Assembly: GCA_905331475.1 (NCBI GenBank)
Contig: CAJNYU010001291.1
Coordinates: 186,001 to 250,000 of the forward strand
Origin: Rotaria socialis
Lineage: Eukaryota > Rotifera > Eurotatoria > Philodinida > Philodinidae
Length of the DNA stretch: 64,000 nucleotides
Reading direction: 5' to 3'
Part shown: positions 21,999 to 34,031 of the stretch, piece by piece
Position numbering within the stretch: position 1 is the first letter of the stretch
How the letters are laid out: every line of letters starts with the position of its first letter
Notes under the pieces: generated by a model
Databases searched by the model: none
The model's input: the letters and a program-made list of their open reading frames with translations, nothing else
What the model was told of the DNA's origin: nothing
Position numbers and translations under genes: made by a program

Positions 21999-24900
21999 AT
22001 GCCGAGTAAATTGAATTAGTAAAAAATGGAAGTGAACACACGTTATAAAAACGTTTTTTCTTTTTCTACTAGGTGCTGGGAGTGACGATGATTTGCTCGA
22101 ATGGTATCCATCACAAGTGAAAGGACCAGTTGACGACGAAGTTCAAGAAGGTAAGAGTAATTTTTGGTAAAATGACTTCCTTGTTAAGGTCATATTTTAG
22201 CCGATTTGATATCCACAATTGAATTTAATGAGAATGGAGAATTATTAGCTGTTGGAGACAAAGGCGGAAGAATTGTTGTATTCCAACGTGAACAACAGGT
22301 GAATAAGATTTGGAAAATCAAATTTATAGATTTCAACGGTTATTTTTTACAGACTAAAGCATCACCACGACGTAATGAATACAATGTCTATATAACATTT
22401 CACTCACATGAACCAGAATTTGATTATTTGAAAAGTTTGGAAATTGAAGAGAAAATTAACCAGATTCGTTGGCTCAAAAGAAAAAATTCTGCCCAATTTC
22501 TCTTGTCAACCAATGGTAAGTATTTGTAAGATAGAAAACTGAAAACACAATTATCTAGTTTCGAACCGGCGAGAATCATAGGAAATCACAACTAGTCGCG
22601 TCGAATTTTCCTGTTACTCTACTATGTACTTAAACTTTCAAACATTTATGATTATGCTACCGACAGTTTAAACAATGCTCTTGTTGTAGAGGAAAAAAAC
22701 GAATACTATGTTGTTTTGTGTTTGTTTAGATAAAACGGTTAAACTATGGAAAATATCCGAGAAAACTAAACGCGCAGAAGGTTTTAATTTGCGTGATGAA
22801 AGTGGAACAGTTCGTTCGACAAATAGCATAACAAGTTTACGTATACCAGTGATCAAACCAATGGAATTAATGGTTGAAGCAACACCAAAGCGTGTATTCA
22901 GCAATGCACATACCTATCATATCAATTCAATATCGTTAAATAGCGATCAAGAAACGTTCTTATCTGCTGATGATTTGCGTATTAATTTATGGCATGCTGA
23001 AGTAACAAATCAAAGTTTTAGTAAGTATTATTAATTATCAAGTGAAAAGAACATACGCATCTACCGTTGGTTGTAGCAAAAAAAAGTAATGTTTACTAAG
23101 ATAAGATTAAGTCATTTCAATTCTATTTGATCACTCGTGCATAAAAAGTATCATTTAGAGTAAGCGTTTAATTTTCAGAAGAAAGTAGTTGGATTATTCT
23201 TTTTTCTATCGTAAAGTATCAAGGTTTTTTTAGAAATCTCATGTTCTCTTTAAAGTACTTTAATCTCATGGTATAATTGTTTTCTGTATGCATGTTTTCG
23301 ATATACATGATTACCATTTATATATGGGCTGATCATAGTTTATTTAAACATAATTCTTTTAAGTTGAAATATAATGTAAATGAAAGAAGAATAAATTGTT
23401 CTCCGAAAATTCAAAATGTTGATATTTTGAAAGTCTTTCTGGGAAAAAAATAGCAGGGAAAAATTTTTTTTTCTATTAACGTGCTAATGACAAGGGTACA
23501 CCACGTATAGGAATGAATTGTAATTTTAAATAGAAGTATTTTTTAAACTAAATTGAATTGATTTATCTGCGCTTGATGTCATCTTTCTTTCATTCTTTTG
23601 AATGCGTTAAAGGAAAAGAATCATGCACTCGAGGATACTTATATCTGAATAAGCTATTTGATTGAATCGTTAAGCTTTGACAAAATGCTTGCATATGACA
23701 TTCCAAATCGTTGTCTTAATGAGCAATGGTGGTTTCTTTTTAGGTGTCATTATCACAAAGTCTGTAGAGAAATTTATTTTTGAAAAATAAAGAAAGCAGA
23801 TTCAAATCTTATTATAATTCATAGAAAATAGATTTAAATAGTATATCTCTGTCTATACACGGTATGCCTAGGAGGTACTGTGCCTAAGCCACGACCGTTT
23901 TCTACGAAACCTTGCTCAATCGATCTCACCGATTTGGCTGATATTTTTACAGTAGATACCTACTTTCAAGCTAGGAATAAACCTTAAATTTCAGCTCAAA
24001 CCAATGAGCCCTTCTCGAGATATATGACTTGAAAGTATGGGTACTCGATCAAAATCAGGCGTTTTTTTATTGCAGTACTTTTCAATATATTTTCATTTTC
24101 TCTCAAGTTACAAGAGCTACCACTGAGATTTTTTTTCACCAAAGATACTATCGATTACGGGCTATCTTTTGATAGTCATAAAAGTATCACATCCAGAAAT
24201 AAATTCTGATTCATACCATATTTTATTTTCAGCAAGCATGCCCGCGGATTTTGGGCAACTTAGTCGGGTCAGTGAGTTCGAATCCATTGAAAGTAGTCTC
24301 ATTTGATAGAGCACGTCAAAATGCATCGAATGATGTTCTCAAAAGTTTGGCGGATTAAACTTTGGCTTAGAAAAAGTCTTAACATTTTCATCAAAAATTT
24401 CCATCGGTAAAAAATTGACGTATCCGATATTTTTATTATTTCGTCACTAACAACTAGCATTTTCGGAAAACTAGCATTGTAGTTTGATAGTACTTAAAAT
24501 TTTCTACAAATTCATATACAAACATCTTGAGTATTTCTTGAACAAACCCCATTTTCTGCCTTATGACCTGCATTGAATTTAATTCCCAATCTCTATAGGA
24601 GGAAATCCTCTATTCAAGACAACCTGAAATAGACCCAACGCCGGTCATAGACCGAATGTTCTCTCCGATCACTCGAATATCGTGTTACCTTTATTGACCT
24701 CGAAATACGAAAAATAATATGCAGCTTTTTTATATAAATAATAGTTACTTAAAGGCAAAAATATTTCGCGGTAGTGCGAGATTCGGTTTTATAGCAGATT
24801 TTAAACATGCTTCTCGTGGTTCTATCTCATTCTGTTATATCTACATATTGCTAATTTTTTCATATTCTGTGAAGAAATCGATAAATTTTATTTCTGAGTA

Positions 24901-27900
24901 TGATTTTCCGATTGAAGATATTCAACAATTGATATATTGCATCATGCTGATTGAATTTGTCTGAAATATTTCAGTATGCTTTTTGCATCCCTGTGCCGAA
25001 AAATTAGCCTTAGTCGATATTTTTAATTCATCACAATTCTGTTTCTAGTGTGTAAAATGGCAGAATTTCACGATCTATTACGCTATGATTTTGATTTTGA
25101 AGTAACTTGTGTTTTCTATTCAAATAGGACTGAGAAATTCAAAAAAAAACAGACAACACTTCTATATAGAATAATTTGAGGAGAAAAATATTTTCATTGT
25201 GTAGGAATGCTTTTTAACAGAAGGATGTAGCGCAAGATGTTTGTATATGAATTTGTAGAAAATTTTAAGTGCTATCAAACTATGAAGCTAGTTTCCCGAA
25301 AACAGTAGTTGCTAGTGATAAAATAATAAAAATATCGGATATGTCAATTTTTTACCGATGGAAATTTTTGATGAAAATGTTAAGACTTTTTCTAAGCCAA
25401 AGTTTAATCCGCCAAACTTTTAAGAACATCATTCGATGAAAATAGGTATCTACTGTAAAAATATCAGCCAAATCGGTGAGGTCGAGTGAGCAATGGTGGT
25501 TGTGGCTTAGGTGCAATGCCTTCTAGACTATACAATTGCGGATTGTGAAATTCCTTGGGTAAACAAGTTTCAGTTGCTTTCGAATTTCATAAAGAAAATT
25601 GTTTTCTTTCATTTGACGGCATTCTTCTAAAGATTGCCTTGATCTTGCCGAAGTTTATGATTACATGTCTGAGCATTGAAAAATCGTTACCCATACCAAT
25701 AGCTTTAAAATATTCTCTCGAAAGTGAAAATTTTGGTTAGGTAAGATCGAGAACGAGATGAATTCGTATGAAAATAAGTGAAATCACTTCTTGTAGAAAT
25801 ACTGATTACGATCTAAAGAAACATTTTTTTCAAAAGAAATTTTTTCTAGCAAATTGAATGTTATTAGAATCACATATTTATTTAACTCTATAATGGCCTT
25901 CATGCGTTTAAACACATTGAGTAATGTAAAAAAATTTTCATTTAATTCAGAAGAAGTTATACTATGACGTAAACCTCCTATAGAGCTGTTGTGTTTTTTA
26001 ATTTTGAAATTTTTTCAAAAGAAATTTCTTATTGATAGTTGACAAAGAAAACTATTACATTTAAAATCCTAAACGTTTTTTAGTTTCATACTTAAAACTT
26101 AATTAAACTTTCAGAAACTTTTCTTTCGATATTCTAATTCAATTACTAAAAATTAACATGTTCAACAAAAAACATCGTTAGTGTGTTTAACTGTAACGTA
26201 GATTTATTCGATTAAGTTATCCGTCAAAATACATCAATCCAGTTTCGAGTAGACTAATTTAAGTTTATTTTGTCTCACTATAATTATAAATGGATTCTCT
26301 TTATAAATCAAAAAGACAAAATCACATATATCATCATAATTTTGATAGAACAATCAGGTTACGTCTATTGTTCCGTGTGATAAAAGAATAATTAAATGAC
26401 AAGGATCATGATGAGTTGTGAAAAAAAAATAAAAAATTGTATATCCTTCATACACGGTAGTTATAAGAAATGATTCCATTTTATCGTGACATAATTTCAG
26501 AAGACAAAATTTTCTCAACGAAAAGATAGTATAATAAATATTAATTTTGGCTTCTTTTTAATTTATCTTTTTTTCTGCTTCTATCATTTAGACATCGTGG
26601 ATATAAAACCGCCGAATATGGAAGATCTTACTGAAGTAATAACGGGTGCAGAATTTCATCCACGTGAATGCAATCTTTTCGTATACAGCAGTTCAAGAGG
26701 TATTATTCGACTTTGCGATATGCGACAATCGGCACTTTGTGATAGACATTGCAAAGGTACAGGAGAAATCAGAGATTGTAAAACTATATTTTCTTGGTAT
26801 TATCTATTTATTCATATAGTTTTCGAAGAACCTGAAGATCCAACAACGCGTAGTTTCTTCTCGGAAATAATATCCTCAATAAGTGACATTAAATTTAGTC
26901 ACTCGGGGAGATATATGCTTACAAGAGATTTTCTAAATCTTAAAGTATGGGATTTACAAATGGATAATAAACCCGTTGAAACATATCCCATTCATGAATA
27001 TCTTCGAACAAAGTTATGTTCTCTGTATGAAAATGATTGCATTTTTGATAAATTTGAATGCTGCTGGTCACCGCATGATAAGTAAGTCACAAAAAATAGT
27101 TAATTTCAAGCATATCAAAATTTAATACCAGAGATACTTTAATTTCTTGCATCTGGCTTAAAGAAATCTTCTTTATGTGTAATCTGATAGTAAAACAAGG
27201 CTACGTAGCTTAAGAATTGCTAGGCTTTCTTTTGAAAGAACAATGATATGATAGAGTTTAATGCAGGATTTAAAAATTTTCTCAACATATTTTCGCTAAA
27301 TACTTTGTCGGTTTTGAGAATAAGTAGGTATATATTCATTTTAAAAAAATATCATCAGATGAAAAGAAACAATAATAATTTCAAACGAATAAGTAACTGA
27401 AAATGCTAAAAGTCGATAGGTATGAATTTTTACCCCAGTGTTTCATTTAGTTTATTAATAACGAAAGCACGATGATTATATTTAACCATTTTTTAAATTG
27501 AAGTATATCTATCTTACACTTCATCTGAAAGTTCAAATAATTGTCTTCGCTATTTTACGGCAAAATAAGAAGTAGAAAATCTTTGATTTCTTTTCAATAG
27601 TCTAAAATATCCTATAGAACTTGGCAGTACTATCAGAGTTTATATGAGAAATAGTTATTTCAAGCTTCAGTATAACTTTTCATTCATTTGCTGCTAACAG
27701 AACTGTATGCAAAGTTTAAAAAGAATTTCTGAAATAGTTAATGGTCACTAACTTCATTATTGTTGTTCTTATTAGTCCATCAGTGTTTCCAATGAAACTA
27801 GGAATATTTGTTGAGATAATTTCACTGAGCATTGACTTGCGTTCGTGCTGTAACCAATTATATTCACATTTGTCTATAGTTATTTTTCATTTTGTTTTGA

Positions 27901-28991
27901 AAATCAAATCAGATCTCTGTACTTGTTCGGTACATGGTTCCCCCCTCTTGGAATAGAGAAAAGGTCTCGATAAAGGGTGCTTTCTATTGTGTGCGGTATT
28001 AATATTATAGATCACATTTTGATTTCGATATACCTCCTACTCATGATATTCTCTTCACTTTCCCTCCTACGTTTTCACATTCGCTTCCTTTGGTAGCGAA
28101 CCTCGTATAAATAATAAGGGTAGAATACCTGAATAACGCATCAAATCGCTATTCAAATAATTCGTAGGATCTGATATTACAGTAGTATTGATTAGTTTTA
28201 CTTCTCCAAACGAGAGGCAGCTGATTTCAAATCTTAAAAAAAACTTTCTAAATTAGCTTATGAGTTTTTTAAATAAAGGTAAGAAAAATTAGCTTTCAAT
28301 CAACATTATCGATTATCAATAATCATAAGACTTATTTCGAACACAATTCATTATAGAATCAATGAATTTATGTCAGTAATTTCTATTTTTTTACGAACAC
28401 CATTTTTCGTACAATCGACTGGATATTTTAATAGTAGGATTAAGATCGTATAGAATAGATAATACTAATTAAGATTACCATCATAAACAACTTTCATAGA
28501 AATTTTAATAAGTTACACAATGCTGACATACTAAGAAAATGTAGAATATTATTTTAATATGAGATCATAGAGGAATGTAAGTTTCTATTAGCTTTTTACT
28601 AGAAATTAAAAGACCTCTGGTATTATTTTGACTATGCCTTGATTATGTATTTACATAAGAAAACCTTGTTTTTTCTTTGTTCTTTCTATTCAGTCATTTA
28701 CTCACTGGTTCTTATCATAATTTATTTAAAATAACATCACGTGTAACACGTAAAGATGCAATATTTGAATCATCACGTGAACAAGCCATCCGACCACGAC
28801 AATTACTGAAAGCTAAAAAAGTCACGCCATCAGCTCGTCGAAATCGTCGGGATGAAATCAATTCGGATAGTTTAGAATTTTCGAAAAAAATTCTTCATTG
28901 TGCTTATCATCCAACAGACAATATTATTGCTATAGCTACAGCACACAATCTGTTTACATACGTAGCAAAAGATTCATCATCATCATCGTAG
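21999..28991 (+). CDS. PPP2R2: PP2A regulatory subunit B55 (PPP2R2 family)
   Basis: WD40 propeller B subunit that targets the PP2A A-C core to its substrates, for example in mitotic exit. Eight exons join in phase to 453 aa (family about 447): 21999-22005, 22073-22150, 22201-22298, 22353-22515, 22730-23020, 26592-26756, 26820-27081, 28694-28991. Exon 1 is only ATGCCGA; joined to exon 2 it gives [20 protein letters not shown]. Diagnostic segments are [128 protein letters not shown] and [19 protein letters not shown]. Two introns (54 and 63 nt) are multiples of three and free of stops. Intron 5 is about 3.6 kb and carries an inverted-repeat element. Which of the vertebrate alpha-delta forms it matches is not meaningful here. 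Confidence 0.96.
23869..25526. mobile_element. Inverted-repeat (foldback) element in B55 intron
   Basis: About 1.66 kb within the largest intron of PPP2R2. The outer left arm (23869-23975: cctaagccac, then ctcaccgatttggctgata) is the inverted copy of the outer right arm (25440-25526). The inner left arm (about 24330-24540: agtttggcggattaaacttt, gaaattttctacaaattcat) is the inverted copy of 25215-25435. About 330 bp of the left arm has no counterpart on the right, so the arms are unequal. The 670-bp middle has only a short unsupported frame (24719-24964) and no recognisable transposase. It is probably a non-autonomous DNA transposon with long inverted ends. Flanking ctataca motifs near 23854 and 25528 may be remnants of a target duplication. 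Confidence 0.7.
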
Positions 28992-29785
28992 ACAAGCATT
29001 TTTTTCGTTTTCCTTTTTTTCACATTCAATTAGATTAAAATGAACAAAAAACACGTTTCTATTTTGTGTCTGCGTTCGAGCATGTACGTTTTTTTTTCTT
29101 CTTTCCTTTCTGTATGCTTCTTATAAATCATTCAATGATAGATGAAAAGAAAATAGTCATTGCATGGAAAACATACGTTTGTTTATATATTTTTCCAATT
29201 GGAAGAACTTATTGTCGTAATATCATTCTCATGATTGGAACCTCGGTGATTCTTTCTATCCCATGCTCTTAGACATAATTTTTTTGCTCGCAGTTGTTCG
29301 TTTATTCTTCATCGTTGTTCTCTTTTTTGTTTGTTTGTCCTACCTCCTCTACCTGGACCAGTGAGTTTTCCAGCGTCATTCTGTTCACTTTGATTCATCA
29401 TTTAATATACACACATACCATTCCAACTTGACAAAGAAAAACGCATTATATGTCTATATAGTACTTGTCTTTTTTTGTTCCCCTACTCTTCTTCGTGTTT
29501 TTTGGTTCGTATTGTTATTCTAAAAGAAAGACTTGTATGGGTGTGCATTTTTATATTTCCCTATCTTTTCCTTACCATCGAATCAAAAAAGAAATCAGCA
29601 ACACAAAAATGATTGTATCTGTTTCTTGTCTTTTTTTTCTTCTTTTTTCATCTGTCGCAAACTTCAAAAAAAAAGAAACCAAAACAATAAAATGTTTTGA
29701 TAAAAGAATATATATATTTTTTTTTCTTCATTATGTAAATATTGAATACAACTTCAGTATCTTTCTATTTCTTGTAGTAGCTATA

Positions 29786-30475
29786 ATGACAGTTGAATAT
29801 CTACCATTAATTCGTGATTCTGATCTAGCCGAAAAGGTTCGTCATTCATTTGATATCCTCGAACAATGTTTAACTAGATATTCACCAAATCAAATAGCAG
29901 TTGCATTCAATGGCGGTAAAGATTGCACTGTTGTTTTACATCAATATTCGTTAGTATTAAATAAAACATTTGCTCAAACAACAAGTAAAAAACCATTATT
30001 CCGTGCATTATTCATTCATAATAAGCCTCAATTTGAAAGTGTTCTACAATTTATCGATGAAAGTACCAAACATTATGAGCTAGATCTCATTCGAATCGAT
30101 GATCGAATCAAAGACGCATTATTTCAATTGAAATCTTCTCATCCAGATATTCAATGCATTATAATGGGTACACGTCTAACAGATCCATATTCATCCGATT
30201 TGAGACATTTTTCATCGACAGATCCAACATGGCCTGAATATATGAGATGTAATCCAATATTAAATTATTCCTATAAAAATATATGGACATTCTTGAGAGA
30301 ATTTAAAGTTTCTTATTGTTCAATGTATGATCAAGGTTTTACATCTTTAGGTGATCAAGAAAGAACAATTCCAAACATTAGATTGCAATATAAAAATCAT
30401 GATACAGGTTTAATGGAATACAAACCAGCTTATATGTTAGACGATGAGGTCAGTGAACGAGATGGGCGCGAATAA
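29786..30475 (+). CDS. FLAD1: FAD synthase (FMN adenylyltransferase), single-domain
   Basis: Converts FMN and ATP to FAD and pyrophosphate. The 229-aa intronless product is a PAPS-reductase-like adenylyltransferase. Visible are the ATP-binding P-loop AVAFNGGKDCTVVLHQY, then LFRALFIHNKPQFESVLQFI, IQCIIMGTRLTDPYS, DLRHFSSTDPTWPEYMRCNP, LNYSYKNIWTFLREF and a C-terminal SMYDQGFTSLGDQERTIPN. These match the catalytic domain of FLAD1 and the whole of fungal FAD1. The N-terminal molybdopterin-binding-like domain of animal FLAD1 is absent; the frame continues upstream but that sequence is low-complexity and non-coding in appearance, so the ATG at 29786 (TMVEYL region, MTVEYLPL) is preferred. An AG at about 29775 could be the acceptor of a 5' UTR intron. 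A distant upstream exon supplying the missing domain cannot be excluded but is not seen. Confidence 0.9.
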   Translation: MTVEYLPLIRDSDLAEKVRHSFDILEQCLTRYSPNQIAVAFNGGKDCTVVLHQYSLVLNKTFAQTTSKKPLFRALFIHNKPQFESVLQFIDESTKHYELDLIRIDDRIKDALFQLKSSHPDIQCIIMGTRLTDPYSSDLRHFSSTDPTWPEYMRCNPILNYSYKNIWTFLREFKVSYCSMYDQGFTSLGDQERTIPNIRLQYKNHDTGLMEYKPAYMLDDEVSERDGRE

Positions 30476-32363
30476 TAAATAACAGCATGAATAGTTATCA
30501 ATGTTTTTCTCCTTATAAGTAGTAATTTATTGTTCAAGGAAATCGATTTTTTTAGTAAAAATAACTATTGAAGAATGATCAATTGAATGTCTCAATTGAA
30601 GAAAAAAAGAGGAATTAAATTTTTTTAAGCCAAAAATCTTTATTGTATTTTTGTAAATATGCATTTCAACCGAACGAAATCACAATCGAAATTGAATTGT
30701 GTATAACCATTAGTTTTGTTGTTGGTTAAGTGATTTTCATGATCTCGATTCTTGTTTTATTTCTTTAAATTACTCTACGCAATGAAATCAGATGGTATAA
30801 ATTTGCAATAATTCATTTTGTAAAATAAATTCTTTTTTGTTCCGCTGCAATTTATCATTTAACGCAATTCAACTGCATGATAATATGATAGATACAACGG
30901 TACGCAATTAGCGAAAAAAATGAAAGATCCAAGCAGTAAAAGTTGACGGAGAAAATTCAGTTTTATTTGCAAATTTTATACCACTTGAAATATATTCCAC
31001 GTAAAAAAATAATTAAAGCAATAAATGGTTCAGAAAGAACGATCCTCGAAGTCTTTTCTGAATATTTGTTTCAATCATTGATAGTTTGACTTGATATTTT
31101 TCGTCAAAAGATGGTACGTAAAATTCTTCAACAGAATAATTGGAAAACTATATTCGAAATGGAGCACTTTGCTCCAAAAACGTTTCACTTGTCAAGTAGC
31201 ATTTTCATAACAGTAATTATTACGTTTCATTTGACCAAATATAATTTGGGTTAATGCCTAAAACAAATTTTTTTAATGCTTTGCAATGTACTGTTTCTAA
31301 TAGATCTGAGAAAAAAAATCTCGAGATAAATTTTTGATATGCTTGTGTTCAGTTGTTTTAAAAACAATAGTCTCGCACAACATAAGCATACAGAAAAATC
31401 CGTCTTTTGTCGAAATTATGTGAAATCTTTATGAAAGATCCTTAAGGAAACTCCATAGAAAATTTATAATAAAATAGAAGACCGCATATAGCTCGATTAA
31501 ACATCATGATTTTGTAGAAATCATACGATTGCAGTATCGATGTTATATCAAACAAATACCAAATATTTATACAGAAATTCAGTTTTTGCTTTAAGATTTT
31601 ATTGCCAACAAAAATCAAATTCAATGGGGAAAAAGCTGATTTAAATCACAGTAAAATTCAACTTACAATCAATATAAATTAACTGTATTGGAATGAGTTT
31701 GCGTGAGTTTCGGTGCCTTTGAATGATTTTCAGTAATAATTTATGATTTGGAATAGTTTTTAGTTAGTTTAGCAAATTTTTCGTTTTCTCAAACTCATTT
31801 TAAATCAGCTAAACTCAGAAAAATCATGAAACTCATAAATCGCTTTTTCCCCCTTGATCAAATTGAGTTCATTAATAAGAATGGTTATCATAGAAAATAA
31901 TTAAAATTTGAACGCTGTCTGTGTCTTTAGATGAAAGTTAATACCACATACTTGTTGTTGCAACTCACAGTTTGAATCATTTGATCAAAATATAAGTCTT
32001 TAAGAACCAGCATTCTATACAAAATTATCAACAGAAGAATATTTGTGTTCTTCTCGGTTCTGATTGAATTTGAACAAAATAGTAAATCGATTAACAAATG
32101 ATCCAATGAAGTATTCAACTATACATATGTTATCAATGCACCTTCCGGATCAATTTAATATCTGAATAGAACATAACTATGTTGATCACACGAACTAATC
32201 TTTCTGTTATAAGGTATAGAAAAAATCATTCATCATAGACACAATTACAATCTAAACATTTGAACACGAATGCCTATGAATACAAAAGGTACGGTTTTAT
32301 CGTTAGAAAAAAGAAAAGAAAAAGTAAAGTCAACGATTAGTATTCGATAACAAAACATTCGAA
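30476..32363. other. Intergenic region between FLAD1 and COX10
   Basis: About 1.9 kb between the 3' ends of convergent genes. It contains a small foldback element at 31622-31857 (listed separately). The minus-strand frames at 31442-31624 and 31927-32118 show no protein features. No RNA gene was recognised. Confidence 0.4.
31622..31857. mobile_element. Small inverted-repeat element, CAAGGGGGAAAAAGC ends
   Basis: The left end caatggggaaaaagctgat is the near inverted copy of the right end atcgctttttcccccttg (about 18 of 20 positions). The 236-bp interior is built from short motifs of the gagtttcat/gagtttctg kind. The ends resemble those of the palindrome at 35854-35984, suggesting one family of non-autonomous elements. 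No coding capacity and no sure target duplication. Confidence 0.5.
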
Positions 32364-34031
32364 TTAGATGCCTAAAGGTATCAAGTCACTTCTTGAGGGT
32401 GTTACTGGGTGATTTTGTGTTTTGACTTGTCGATGAATAACCATAAGTGTGAATAATAATGGTAAATGTATCAGACTGTAACGAAAGAGTTTTCTTGATG
32501 ATTGAGCATCTCGATTACGATAGAATTTATATGATAGATAGATTAAATATAAATTAACTGGCAATGTATCAATAGCAAATGACCACGTTGTCATATCAAT
32601 AAGTGGTGCAACGAATGAACATGAAAGAAGTATCATCATTGAATAGCGAAGCGATGTTCTTAAACATAATTGTTCATGAGAAACACACATCATTTTATAA
32701 CCAGCACGGTCATATTCTTGTCGAATATTCCAACTTAGAGAATTAAAATGTGGAAACTGCCAAGCATATAATATAAAGGCAAGTAAAATAGCACCTAAAA
32801 ATAAAAATCTTTGTTGATGCTTTTTGAAGAAAGAAACGTATTGATAAATAAAGAATAGTTGACTTTTAATTTAAGTCTGTTAGATACTACACAACGACTT
32901 AAAGACGTATTTTTGAATTTTATATCAGCAAAGTATACATTCTCAGAAGGCAGAACGAACAATTTTATCTTACCTGAATCTATTGATCCCGTGCATGCTG
33001 TCCATCCCATTACAGGCGGTATTGCTCCAACGATGGATCCTAACCACGTATTAATTATATGTTTTCGTTTCATCGGTGTATAAACACATGTATAAAGAAG
33101 AAAATTTGATAATCCAAGTATACCAGTTAAAGGATTGCAGCCTAGCGTAAGAAGAGTTACACCTGAAATCAATGTTACACTTGCAAAACCAATAGCATGT
33201 CGATAACTAAGCATGAAAAAGATATTTTATATAAATATATAAGTAAATCATCCACCTCATTTGCCCCAGTACAAGTACTCTGTTACGTGTGCGTTTCATT
33301 TGTGCATCATAAGGAATTTCCATAAGCTGATTGACGGTATTCGCTGAAGCTGATGTTAAAACTGTTCCAATTGTCACACATGCGAGTAGTGGAATATCAA
33401 TTGCAAGTGGAGCAACAATAAAACCATAGGCAGCTGTCGATGCTACAAGAACTAGAAACAGGAAATAATACAAAATTATTTCAAATTTGCCAATTTTTAT
33501 CATACTAGTGAGATTTTTCTTTGACAATCTTGTGTAATAATCACATAATTGTTTAAATGAAACAGTTGCATTTTTATTTAAATCTGTTGGCAGTATAGCA
33601 ACTTCTTGTTCAGTTTCTTTAAATGTATGTTTTGAATCAAAATCATCGGTTTTTATTGGTGGATCACAAAATGGTTGTGATGCGTTTGTCGTAGTTGATG
33701 CAAGATCAATAACTTTGCTTTTTATTTGTTCATCTGATTTTATCGACGGTGATGAACTAGTTATCCATTCATCAGAATCTGTCACCTGAGAAACTTTTGA
33801 CCGAGGAACAGATGCATATCTTCGATGAGATGTTATTGGCATCTAGACATAAAAAAGTAATAATGTAATGTAGAAACTTCAATGGCAATTATTTACAATT
33901 GATGGTAGACGAATAAGAGAAGAACATTGTCGAGAAAGATTTGAAGAGTTCCATGGAATAGATTGTATACGTATTGTATAAATACTTTGACTACACCGAT
34001 GTGCAATAAATGAAAATAATAAGCGATTCAT
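32364..34031 (-). CDS. COX10: Protoheme IX farnesyltransferase, mitochondrial
   Basis: Adds a farnesyl group to heme B to make heme O, the first step to the heme A of cytochrome c oxidase; an integral protein of the inner mitochondrial membrane. Four exons join in phase to 461 aa (human 443): 33897-34031, 33256-33842, 32974-33206, 32364-32794. The N-terminus [16 protein letters not shown] is basic and Ser-rich, fitting a mitochondrial presequence. About 120 poorly conserved residues follow. The UbiA core shows [20 protein letters not shown] (the N..xxxD..xD-type prenyl-diphosphate site), [82 protein letters not shown] and the final [15 protein letters not shown], with hydrophobic spans throughout. 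The small frame at 33207 that ends in a stop is intron 2 read-through. Confidence 0.95.

Noticed and set aside
24281..24297. gagttcgaatcca, resembling a tRNA B box
   Set aside because: No matching acceptor stem, D arm or A box at the right spacing; it is inside the left arm of the inverted-repeat element.
24719..24964. 81-codon frame in the middle of the intron element
   Set aside because: No transposase motif and a biased hydrophobic composition; not enough to call a coding core.
29465..29785. Upstream in-frame extension of the FAD synthase
   Set aside because: Translation is Phe/Lys-rich and low in complexity, unlike the synthase domain, and an acceptor-like AG lies just before the chosen ATG.
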